From Fibrobacter sp. (GTDB lineage: Bacteria > Fibrobacterota > Fibrobacteria > Fibrobacterales > Fibrobacteraceae), in the NCBI RefSeq assembly GCF_017545445.1, contig NZ_JAFWOM010000123.1, forward strand, positions 1-45,026: DNA of 45,026 nt, read 5' to 3'. The notes under the pieces are model-generated. The model had not been told where the DNA came from and did no database searches. It saw only the letters and a program-made list of their open reading frames with translations. Shown piece after piece: positions 37,610-45,026 of this stretch; position 1 is the stretch's first letter; every line of letters starts with the position of its first letter. The translations under genes were made by a program, and so were the position numbers.

Positions 37610-38389
37610 TTAAGCCTCCTTGTTTTCAGTTGCCACGCTTTCTGTCGCATTTTCTGCAGCTTTGGCGGCGGCAAGTTCCGCTTGCTTATAAGGCATAGCG
37701 GATTCAATCAAATCATGTGTTTCGTCGCGGAGATCGGCCATCGGTTTGTCGGCGTAATCTTCGTAACGGATGAGCGGATGGACGACCATCTCGACCGTGC
37801 CGGAATAGACTGCCCACTTGACTTTGGGGAGAATCTTTCCCGTATTAATAAATGTAACAGGTAAAATTGAAAAATGTTGTTCTTTCGCTAAACGGAAAAT
37901 TCCATTTTGGAACTTGAGCATGTGACCGTCTTCGGTGCGGTGGCCTTCAGGGAACACGACAATGTTGTAATTGTCTTCGAGGCGTTTTTTGAGAATCTTG
38001 CCGAGGCCTGCGTTCATGCGTGGATTCTTGTGAATGGGAATGTTGCCGGAGTGGTCCAAAACCCATCCGAAAACGGGTGCTTTCCAGAGGCTAGCCTTTG
38101 CCATGAAAGATGCCGTCGCAATGGAATGCCAAACGACATTGATGTCCAAAAAACTTTGGTGATTTGCGACGATGACGTAGCTCGTGCCTTGGGGAATGTT
38201 TTCGGCGCCTTTGACCGAAACTTTGATGCGGAAAAGTTTGAAGATGATTTTTTGGAAGGAGAATGTGCAAATTTTGGTGCAGTCTGCCCAGCGGCCCCGG
38301 ATACCACAGTAAAGTGTATAAGGGATGCCTGCGACAATCATGATGGTGAAGACGATGAAGTAATAAAGAAAAGCAAGAATAGCGCGCAT
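37610..38389 (-). CDS. plsC: 1-acyl-sn-glycerol-3-phosphate acyltransferase
   Basis: PlsC makes phosphatidic acid from lysophosphatidic acid in the inner membrane. The 259-residue protein has an N-terminal membrane helix (FLYYFIVFTIMIVAGIPYTL), the catalytic HX4D motif as NHQSFLD, the block KAPVFGWVLDHSGNIPIHK and the phosphate-binding FPEGHRTEDG, followed by LPVTFINTG. The C-terminus is Ala/Glu-rich and is not part of the fold. It is the first gene of plsC-rnr-rgpF. The ATG at 38389 follows AAGAGA. The upstream AT-rich region shared with glk presumably holds both promoters. Confidence 0.92.
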   Translation of the reverse strand: MRAILAFLYYFIVFTIMIVAGIPYTLYCGIRGRWADCTKICTFSFQKIIFKLFRIKVSVKGAENIPQGTSYVIVANHQSFLDINVVWHSIATASFMAKASLWKAPVFGWVLDHSGNIPIHKNPRMNAGLGKILKKRLEDNYNIVVFPEGHRTEDGHMLKFQNGIFRLAKEQHFSILPVTFINTGKILPKVKWAVYSGTVEMVVHPLIRYEDYADKPMADLRDETHDLIESAMPYKQAELAAAKAAENATESVATENKEA

Positions 38390-38529
38390 TGTCTCTTTTT
38401 TATTGAAATAGGTGAATTTATGGACATATTCAATATAAATATATCCCTTTGAGTTTAATGTATATTTTTTGAGCGGATTAAATCGGTTGTTTTTATTATA
38501 TTCAACGTGAAAATCATGGAGTTTTAACT

Positions 38530-39597
38530 ATGGAAATTAAATGGCTTAATCCCGATGCAAAGTTTGACCGTCTTGTTTTGGCGGGCGATATCGGTGGTAC
38601 GAACACGAACCTTGGCCTTGTGGGCTACAAGGATGGCAAATTTACGCTCATTCTCGAAACCGTTTGCCCGAGCCAGTGCATTGAAGGGCTCGACGCCCCG
38701 ATCCGCGAAACGCTCAAGGTTGCCGCCGAAAACAACGCTTCGCTCAAGCCGTCCCACATTTGCATCAGTGCCGCAGGGCCTGTGGCAAACAACAAGTGCG
38801 TCATGACGAACCTCCCGTGGAGCGTCGATGGCGATGCGATTACGAACGCGACCGGCATTCCGACGCTTGTCATCAACGACTTTATGGCGATTAGCTACGG
38901 CATCCCGACGCTCGATGTCGATGACCCAAAACAGATTTTCAAGCTTGTACATACTGACGGAAGCACGCCTGCCCCGCAGAAGACGACCAAGGCCGTGATT
39001 GGTCCGGGTACGGGCATGGGTGTCGGATTCCTCGCATTTGACGGCGAAAAGTACATCCCGGCTTGCTCCGAAGGCGGCCACTCTACGTTCGCTCCGTTTG
39101 ACAAGGATTCCCAGGATTTCCGCGACTACATGGAAAAACGCATTGGTACGGTGCCGGGCGTCGAACCGCTCGTCTCTGGCATGGGCCTTGCACACCTCTA
39201 TGAATGGTGGCGCGACACGAAGGGCGTTCCCGAGAATGAAGCTTTCAAGAAGATTGAAGAAACCGATTGGCACGACCGCCCGAAGTACATCAGCCGCGCA
39301 AGCGATACCGATCCGGTTGCCGCCGAAATGATGCGCTTGTTCGTGAAGATGCTAGCCCGCTTCGCAAGCGATGCCGCGACGCTCTTCCTCCCACTTGGCG
39401 GTTTCTACCTTGCTGGCGGCACAGTGCAGAAGGATTTGCGCTGGCTCGAACGCGATAACTTGTTCATGACTTGGTTCGAAAAGAACTACAATCCGAACAT
39501 CCGCCCGCTTTTGAACAAAATCCCGGTGTATATCATCAAGGATTACAGCATTAGCTTGTACGGCGCTGCCAACGCAAGCCTGAACTTGCAGAAGTAA
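38530..39597 (+). CDS. glk: Glucokinase
   Basis: Glk (PF02685) phosphorylates glucose with ATP; here it probably feeds glucose from cellulose breakdown into glycolysis. The 355-residue protein has the phosphate-binding GDIGGTNTNLGL at 19-30, ISAAGPVANNKC, NDFMAISYGIP with the catalytic Asp, IGPGTGMGVGF and EGGHSTFAP. The LGGFYLAGGTVQKDL block closes the nucleotide site. It belongs to the Glk family and not the ROK family, because the ROK zinc motif is absent. GGAG at 38518-38521 precedes the ATG. A strong hairpin terminator follows. Confidence 0.92.
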   Translation: MEIKWLNPDAKFDRLVLAGDIGGTNTNLGLVGYKDGKFTLILETVCPSQCIEGLDAPIRETLKVAAENNASLKPSHICISAAGPVANNKCVMTNLPWSVDGDAITNATGIPTLVINDFMAISYGIPTLDVDDPKQIFKLVHTDGSTPAPQKTTKAVIGPGTGMGVGFLAFDGEKYIPACSEGGHSTFAPFDKDSQDFRDYMEKRIGTVPGVEPLVSGMGLAHLYEWWRDTKGVPENEAFKKIEETDWHDRPKYISRASDTDPVAAEMMRLFVKMLARFASDAATLFLPLGGFYLAGGTVQKDLRWLERDNLFMTWFEKNYNPNIRPLLNKIPVYIIKDYSISLYGAANASLNLQK

Positions 39598-39630
39598 GTT
39601 GAATCGCAAAATTCACAAAAAGTTTTCCAA

Positions 39631-39657
39631 AAAAGCTCCCCATTTCGGGGAGCTTTT
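39631..39657. terminator. Bidirectional terminator after glk
   Basis: AAAAGCTCCCC (39631-39641) pairs with GGGGAGCTTTT (39647-39657) around ATTTC. This perfect 11-bp stem has A and T runs at its base, and serves glk and the converging FISUMP locus. Confidence 0.9.
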
Positions 39658-39670
39658 CAGTTAGTTTAAG

Positions 39671-41146
39671 TTACTGATCCATTACGCAACGGACTGATGC
39701 GCCAAAATGTTTTTGGTCATCCCCATATCCAAGATTTGAAATACCAGCTTCATCGTATTTCAGAATCCAACCCTCGGCGCCATAAGATTCCAACTCATTG
39801 GCACTCCAATAAAATACAATTTCGCCCACCGGCCATATTCCATTAATTTGCTGACATGGACCATCAAATACGCCAACACCAACTGCCGAAAAACCGGATG
39901 CATTCGTCGCATCGGGCCACTTCCCGTGATATAGTGCAAGCATTGCCTCACGAGATCCACTAATGGATTCAAGCAATTCATTCCAATCGTCGTTAGTCGG
40001 AATATGCGAGCCTTCAGGACAAAGACCACGATGCGGATTTCCAATAAGTCCTGGAACATCATGAGCTCTAGCACGCTCCCATTCATCGCCAATATCCATT
40101 GCTGCCATCCAGACTTGGTTGCCAATTTTAATCGTTTTATAGGTACGATTGTCGCGTTTATCATATAGTTCTCCATATTTCAAACTGGAATTTGTCCAAT
40201 CTTTACCAATCGGAAAATCATAAACATTTGCAATACGAATTCGTTTGTCACTACAGATATATAGAGAATCCTTGAAGAACACTCCTTCTCGGGCTGCCGT
40301 GCAAGTTTCACCAAACGATTCCTCTTCTACAGACGCTTTTCGCCATATACCACCGTCGCAAACAAAATGCGTTTTATTTCGTTCAATTCCATACACCCAT
40401 TCTCCTTCGCTAAAAATTTTGTCTCCCGATTCGTCATATGTGCAACGGTATAAATAGGTATTGACGTATATAGTATCTTCTATTTCTGACCATTCGTTAT
40501 TTGTACAATTGAAATAGCGCCCGTCTTTGGACTTCCGCATTTCGCCGCTGCGTTTTGCCGTACAACCGAGCAAACCCAGAGAGCAATCGCTTGTGTTGCC
40601 TGTGCGCCAACCATTATATTCCTTGGCTTCGTCCCATACATAGCAGATACGGTCGCCCGGAGTCGCAACACCTATCGAATCGCCCCACTTGACCTTGCCC
40701 CACATCGATCGTCGTCGAATTTTCGCCACAAGTAATCGTGACAACCGTTCCTTCCTTTGTCATGGAACAGCCCGTGCCGTCATCGCCATCCTTACCGTCT
40801 TTGCCGTTCAGCACTACGCCAATGGAATCGCCACCGCAGATAATCTTGACGCCGCTTTTGTCCTTGAGTTCCTTTGTCGTGCAAGTTGCAGCACCGCCCC
40901 TTCGGCAACGGCATACCACTTGCTGTTGGTGCATTTTCTAGGAGCGTACTCGCCTTTGACCCACACCATTTCGCCATCGTTGTCCTTTTTGCATTTGGGG
41001 AGCTTGGAAACATCCGAAATGACGTCGATGCCGCTTTGGTTCACTTGCGTGATGTTTTCTACCGTCGAATTGTCACTGCAAGCGGAGATAAGGAGTGATG
41101 CTAAAAGCGCGGGGGCGATTTTTTTAAAGATGTTTTTGCAATTCAT
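39671..41146 (-). pseudogene. FISUMP-domain lipoprotein gene, broken by frameshifts/deletion
   Basis: The pieces of one gene lie in two frames. It starts at 41146 with a signal peptide and lipobox (MNCKNIFKKIAPALLASLLISAC), then STVENITQV and GEMVWVKG as in the neighbour at 41185. Near 40895-40912 homology moves to another frame (TCTTKELKDKSGVKIICGGD, a short collagen-like GKDGKDG, TTIDVGQG). Near 40682-40703 it moves back to the first frame (KVKWGDSIGV...), continuing through GEMRKSKDGRYFNC and the FISUMP domain (YGELYDKRDNRTYKTIKIGN, GLCPEGSHIPTNDDWNELL) to the stop. Compared with the intact neighbour, about 500 residues are missing at the second point, where GCCCCAC is repeated (40682 and 40697). 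The 3' frame alone (from about 40744) is long and could be annotated as a gene, but it has no signal peptide. Sequencing error at the first shift is possible. Confidence 0.75.
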
Positions 41147-41184
41147 GAATACGTTCCAGGTGGAAAATTGGTTAGCAAGGATGA

Positions 41185-44100
41185 TTAATCGATGGAGTCT
41201 TTGAAACAACGGATGGAATTACCATAGTGTTTGCCGCCATTGCCGGAGCCACTGAGAAACGTTTCTTTCGCACCCAATCTCCAAAAATTGGCCCATCTAT
41301 CACGATACTCAGTGGCGCTCCAGAAGTAGGTGTCAGAACCGATATATTCGAAGCGACCATTGTTGCAATCACCAACAGGAAGAGCAGAAAAACCGCTATA
41401 GTTCGTAGCATAATTCCATTCTATATGGCCCATAGACTGTTGTGCCATATAACCTACTTGTATAGAATTTTTTGTTGCCTTAAACAAAGCGTTCCATTCA
41501 TCGCCTGTCGGGATATGCCAGCCCTCCGGGCAAATTCCTTGATGTGGATTCCCAATCATTCCTGCAGGTACGGAATCCTTTTGCCATTTGGAATCAATAT
41601 CCATTGCGGCAGTCCAGGTGTAGTAACGGCCACCCTTCAAGCAGTTTGTGGTATCATTATTGTAACACCAGTTGTTACCCACCAAGTAACTGTGCGTTCC
41701 TTCGTCTGCGTAGTTCAAGTTCTCCGCCATTACTGTTATGCCGTTAATAACTACAGTCTTGTAAGTGCGGCCATCGCGTTTGTCTTCAAGTGTTCCATAT
41801 TCTACTTCGGGATTGAAATAATTCTTGACACCCACATCGAAATCATATAGGATCGCATTACGGAACTTGTTATTTTCGCATATTCTTGTAGAATCCTTAT
41901 TGAACGAACCGTTCAAGGCTACTGTACAAGCCTCGCCAGCTTGTTCTTCCGCAGTTGTAGCTTCTCGCCAAACTCCGGCATCGCATACAAAATATGTCTT
42001 GGTATCGACAAGGCCCAAAACCATTTTGCCTTCCTTGTCGCAATCATAGCCGACGGTGTTGTAAGCAACCTTATCAACCATCAACGTCCAAGCATGGTTT
42101 GCCGCACAACTGTAATAGCGGTTATCCTTGCTAGAACGCCCCATTTCACCTGTGCGGTTTGTAGTGCAGCCCATCAAGCCCAAATTCACATCATTCTCAC
42201 TAGCATCACGCCATTGTTTTTCGGCCTCATCATAAACATAGTAGGCCGAAGTGCTGTCGCCCTTTTGAACATCGCCGTCGCTGCCTTTAACCCAGCCTTG
42301 AGTATCCACGATATAAGCGGTGGTACGGACCCATTCGCGTTTTTCGCACTTGTACCAATAGCCGTTTACAAAGCCCGTATTTTTGCTAATGTTTGCGGCT
42401 ACGCTTTCGATGCAACCGCCCAACTTCTGTTCCACCACGGAGGCATCTCGCCATTCTTTTTTGACTGCATCGTACAAGTAGTATTTCGAATTCGTTACAG
42501 AACCGACTTTCACTTCACCGTCCTTACCGGCAGCCCACTCGTACGTGTCTTTTTCAAAATCGCTCGCAATTATCCAACGCATATAGCCAAGTCCATCGTC
42601 ATCCTTGCAGATGTAGCGTGTCTTGGAACCTTTGCGTTTGCCGGCGGTCGCTGCCTTGACTGTTCCTGCCTTTTTCATTGTGCAACTGTCAAGGCCGTAC
42701 TCCTTGTACCAGAAATTGCGCACAAACTGTTCAAAATTCGGAACTTTAGAAGACAACCCCCAGCCAGCCACGTTATCGCGAATTTTTGCAAGCCGTCCCG
42801 CGCTGTCCGCATCAGCCCCCCATTCGGCAATCTTCATGCGGGTCGTTGCGTCGTCCCATGTGCCGTCCTTTTCCATGTCGTTTGCAATTGTCTGCAAAAG
42901 CGTGGTGAGGTCTGCCACGGAGCGGTCTCCTTGGAACATGAGAGAGAATGCTAGCAAAGCGCCGTCTTCATCGGAACTGCCCGCGATGTTCAAGTCTTCG
43001 GAGTTGCTGAAATCCGTCGCATCAATGTTCAGCAAGCCGAATACTTCTTTTTGGGCCTGCTTTTTGGCCGCACGGACTTTCATTTTCTTTTGCGTGACCA
43101 AGTAAATCACGCGCTCGTATTCCAAATGCGTGAGCAAGTTGATGTTCACGATGTTGCGGTCGTTTACATCGGTAATTGCGAACAGAGTAAGCTCCGAATT
43201 GGAATTTTGCCCCGTCACCTCATTGCGATAATAGCCGGTCGCTTCGAGCATTACGTACTGGCTTACTAGCATACGAGCATTTATCTTGAATTCGCCCTTG
43301 TCGTTCAAAATTTTTCCGTTAAAGCTGTTGCCTGTTTGCGTGAGCGTGCGACCATCTTCCATTTCACGAACGAGCACCTTGGAACCCATCAGGAACGGGC
43401 CTTTCTGCGTCACACCCGAAACTTCATCCAAAGAAACAGCAATTTTTTCGGAATCAAGCGGAGCGATTTCACTGCTTCCGGAGCCGCTACCTTGCCCCAC
43501 ATCGATCGTAGTCGAATTTTCGCCGCAAGTAATCGTGACGACTGTTCCTTCCTTTGTCATGGAACAGCCCGTGCCGTCATCGCCATCTTTGCCGTTCGTG
43601 CCATTAGTTCCATTTTTACCATTGGTGCCATTTTTGCCATCCGCACCGTTCTTGCCGTTAAGTAAAACACCCACAGAATCGCCATTGCACAACACCTTCA
43701 AGCCGCTATTGTCTGCAAGTGTAACTGCCGTGCAGCTAGCGCCATCAGCACCTTTTGCTCCATCCTTGCCGTTGGTTCCGTTCTTGCCATCTTTTCCATT
43801 GCTTCCGTCTTTGCCATCCTTGCCGTCGGCACCATCTTTTCCATTGGCCCCGTCTTTACCGTTCAGCACAACGCCAATAGAATCGCCACCGCAGATAATC
43901 TTGACACCACTTTTGTCCTTGAGTTCCTTTGTCGTGCAAGAAGCCCCTGCCTGAGCAACGGAATCGACTGTCGCATACCATTTGCCATCGATGCAAACTC
44001 GAGCCGAAACTTCGCTTTTGACCCACACCATTTCACCGTTGTTTTCTTTTGTGCATTTGGGCAAATCTTTGACTTTGTTCACCACTTCCATGTTGGATTG

Positions 44101-44328
44101 CATCACTTGAGTGACATTTTCGACGGTGCTGTCGTCACCGCAAGCGGAGAGGAAGAGGAATGCAAAAAACGCGATGGACCCTATCGCTACGCTCCAGGGT
44201 GACAATGCTTGTTTGTCATTCTGGAACGACTGCAGGGAGTGATAGAATTCATGGTTCCTATTGCTACGTTCCTGGGGGGCAAGCTTCCATAGTGACACTT
44301 TCTTTAGGGCGGTGTTCATGAGTTTCAT
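41185..44328 (-). CDS. Large FISUMP-domain lipoprotein with collagen-like repeats
   Basis: This is a 1047-residue surface lipoprotein candidate. The lipobox LFLSAC lies at about residue 62, preceded by an unusually long n-region made of dispersed repeat sequence (44176-44279). Then come STVENVTQV and GEMVWVKS. A collagen-like part (about 155-250) consists of GKDG/NGKDG/NGTNG triplets interrupted by two copies of a GDS.GV.LNGK segment. A long middle region (STVEN-like carboxypeptidase-regulatory-type beta domain followed by helical SLMFQGDRSVADLTTLLQ) and several ~60-residue Cys-containing repeats (W..A..YY.YD..KKEWRDAS...LGGC) follow. The end is a FISUMP domain (YGTLEDKRDGRTYKTVVING, QGICPEGWHIPTGDEWNALF, SIRCFKD). 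The family role is unknown. The start at 44328 has GAGAG upstream. Confidence 0.85.
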   Translation of the reverse strand: MKLMNTALKKVSLWKLAPQERSNRNHEFYHSLQSFQNDKQALSPWSVAIGSIAFFAFLFLSACGDDSTVENVTQVMQSNMEVVNKVKDLPKCTKENNGEMVWVKSEVSARVCIDGKWYATVDSVAQAGASCTTKELKDKSGVKIICGGDSIGVVLNGKDGANGKDGADGKDGKDGSNGKDGKNGTNGKDGAKGADGASCTAVTLADNSGLKVLCNGDSVGVLLNGKNGADGKNGTNGKNGTNGTNGKDGDDGTGCSMTKEGTVVTITCGENSTTIDVGQGSGSGSSEIAPLDSEKIAVSLDEVSGVTQKGPFLMGSKVLVREMEDGRTLTQTGNSFNGKILNDKGEFKINARMLVSQYVMLEATGYYRNEVTGQNSNSELTLFAITDVNDRNIVNINLLTHLEYERVIYLVTQKKMKVRAAKKQAQKEVFGLLNIDATDFSNSEDLNIAGSSDEDGALLAFSLMFQGDRSVADLTTLLQTIANDMEKDGTWDDATTRMKIAEWGADADSAGRLAKIRDNVAGWGLSSKVPNFEQFVRNFWYKEYGLDSCTMKKAGTVKAATAGKRKGSKTRYICKDDDGLGYMRWIIASDFEKDTYEWAAGKDGEVKVGSVTNSKYYLYDAVKKEWRDASVVEQKLGGCIESVAANISKNTGFVNGYWYKCEKREWVRTTAYIVDTQGWVKGSDGDVQKGDSTSAYYVYDEAEKQWRDASENDVNLGLMGCTTNRTGEMGRSSKDNRYYSCAANHAWTLMVDKVAYNTVGYDCDKEGKMVLGLVDTKTYFVCDAGVWREATTAEEQAGEACTVALNGSFNKDSTRICENNKFRNAILYDFDVGVKNYFNPEVEYGTLEDKRDGRTYKTVVINGITVMAENLNYADEGTHSYLVGNNWCYNNDTTNCLKGGRYYTWTAAMDIDSKWQKDSVPAGMIGNPHQGICPEGWHIPTGDEWNALFKATKNSIQVGYMAQQSMGHIEWNYATNYSGFSALPVGDCNNGRFEYIGSDTYFWSATEYRDRWANFWRLGAKETFLSGSGNGGKHYGNSIRCFKDSID
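44176..44279 (-). repeat. Two dispersed repeat units within the start of the large FISUMP gene
   Basis: On the minus strand, TGTCACCCTGGAGCGTAGCG (44185-44204) with ATAGGGTCC, and CCAGGAACGTAGCAATAGGA with ACC (44252-44277), are imperfect copies of one unit. A TGTCATTCTGGA...TGATAGAATTCA half-unit lies between them. This is the class of intergenic repeat seen elsewhere in the window, here translated in frame as residues ~17-52. Confidence 0.65.
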
Positions 44329-44348
44329 TGAGACTCTCTTTTTTAACG

Positions 44349-45026
44349 TTATTTCTTGACGCAGCGGACGGAGATGTATTGGTCGTTGTCCATTTTATTT
44401 GTCGCCGAGTATGAATCGCCATCGCCATTGAGGGCCAAGGCAAAATGGCTTGTATTCTTGACTTTTTCGGTGGATGTCCACCAATACCCCATCTTTCCGA
44501 TGTTCTGGCAAGTTTGGTCCTCGTTGCACTTGCCGCCGGGGAGGGCCGTAAATTCAAGGAAGTCGTCCCCATTTTCAGGTGTCCATCCGCTCGTAGCCTT
44601 GAAATGGGCGCCGGCATCGTACAAGGGAGCTCCTTCCATGGAGTATTCTGCCAGGGCTTCGTATTCGGCGCTTGTCGGGAGCCGCCAGCCTGTGGGGCAT
44701 GCGAGATTTGCGGCCTCGAAATCGTACAAAAGACCGTATGTTTCGCAGTTTTCTGCCTTGTCGCCATAACACATTGTTGTTCCAACGCTAGGAACGTAAC
44801 GCAGGTTTTCCTTTGTCCAACATTGTTCCTTGATGACGACAGTTTTGTATTCGTAGTCACCACGAGTTATCGTCGAAACGCCGCATGTCCAAGAAGATTC
44901 ATCGCTTGATGATTGCGGCGGTTGCACGCTGCTTGATGATGGTGGTTGTGTTACAATGCTTGAACTGGATGCAGCAACAGAGTTTGGCTCGACAGACGAG
45001 GAGGACCCTTCGGCAGGCTCAGGGAC
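44349..45026 (-). CDS. FISUMP-domain protein, 3' part (5' end outside window)
   Basis: The frame is open to the window edge on the minus strand, so the start lies beyond 45026; a GTG at 44927 is inside the Ser-rich linker and is not the start. Visible are a linker with Ser clusters and QPP motifs, then the FISUMP domain: YEYKTVVIKEQCWTKENLRY, CYGDKAENCETYGLLYDF, ACPTGWRLPTSAEYEALAEY, FTALPGGKCNEDQTC, GYWWTSTE and the terminal SVRCVKK. The first codons at the edge (VPEPAEG) are again dispersed repeat sequence. It lies 20 bases upstream of the large FISUMP gene on the same strand, so the two are probably co-transcribed. A lipoprotein signal is expected outside the window. Confidence 0.9.
   Translation of the reverse strand, partial: VPEPAEGSSSSVEPNSVAASSSSIVTQPPSSSSVQPPQSSSDESSWTCGVSTITRGDYEYKTVVIKEQCWTKENLRYVPSVGTTMCYGDKAENCETYGLLYDFEAANLACPTGWRLPTSAEYEALAEYSMEGAPLYDAGAHFKATSGWTPENGDDFLEFTALPGGKCNEDQTCQNIGKMGYWWTSTEKVKNTSHFALALNGDGDSYSATNKMDNDQYISVRCVKK
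45006..45026. repeat. Dispersed repeat unit at the window edge
   Basis: CCCTTCGGCAGGCTCAGGGA plus C matches the unit after yidC (30938) with three or fewer differences. It lies in the coding frame of the FISUMP protein and may continue beyond the window. Confidence 0.65.

Overview
The window comes from a Fibrobacter-type genome (phylum Fibrobacterota). Four loci in it encode, or once encoded, the FISUMP domain (Fibrobacter succinogenes major paralogous domain, TIGR02145). There is also a GH26 mannanase with a poly-Ser linker and a short C-terminal module, and RpoB/RpoC have the signatures of the Fibrobacteres-Chlorobi-Bacteroidetes side of the tree. Housekeeping genes have moderate GC and strong codon bias. 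Several accessory genes are AT-rich.

Layout. 1-8235: 3' part of rpoB, rpoC, then rpsL and rpsG behind their own promoter, closed by a terminator; fusA/tuf do not follow. 8236-8658: a 76-bp tandem repeat and dispersed repeats, no gene. 8659-10738: a tandem pair of paralogous lipoproteins. 10748-12010 (-): GH26 mannanase. 12212-16507: a soluble FtsK/SpoIIIE-type ATPase fused to about 900 residues of uncharacterised ~27-residue repeats. It is followed by a candidate structured RNA with a promoter-like box and a terminator (about 16561-16744), and then by a two-gene unit of unknown function. 18161-21250: rsmG (-), an outer-membrane barrel protein and a small membrane protein. 21296-25411: queH, a FISUMP lipoprotein and a YgiQ-type radical SAM protein. 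25610-27957: prmA (-) and a Fic-fold gene whose catalytic His is Arg, preceded by three long inverted repeats. 28233-30937: the classic rpmH-rnpA-yidD-yidC cluster. 31028-34232: an S66 LD-carboxypeptidase lipoprotein (-), an outer-membrane protein, and a paralogue of the 16765 gene. 34296-38389 (-): plsC-rnr-rgpF-like operon. 38530-39597: glucokinase. 39671-45026 (-): a cluster of three FISUMP genes, one of them broken.

The genes combine core information processing (transcription, ribosome, rRNA/tRNA/ribosomal-protein modification, RNA decay, membrane insertion), envelope functions (PlsC, YidC, LD-carboxypeptidase, outer-membrane proteins) and Fibrobacter surface/secreted proteins. The most unusual items are the FtsK-repeat fusion, the adjacent RNA candidate, the apparently catalytically dead Fic protein with its three palindromes, and dispersed intergenic repeats that have entered reading frames (yidC and two FISUMP genes).

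All functional calls are from reading motifs by eye. No database search, folding or expression data were available.
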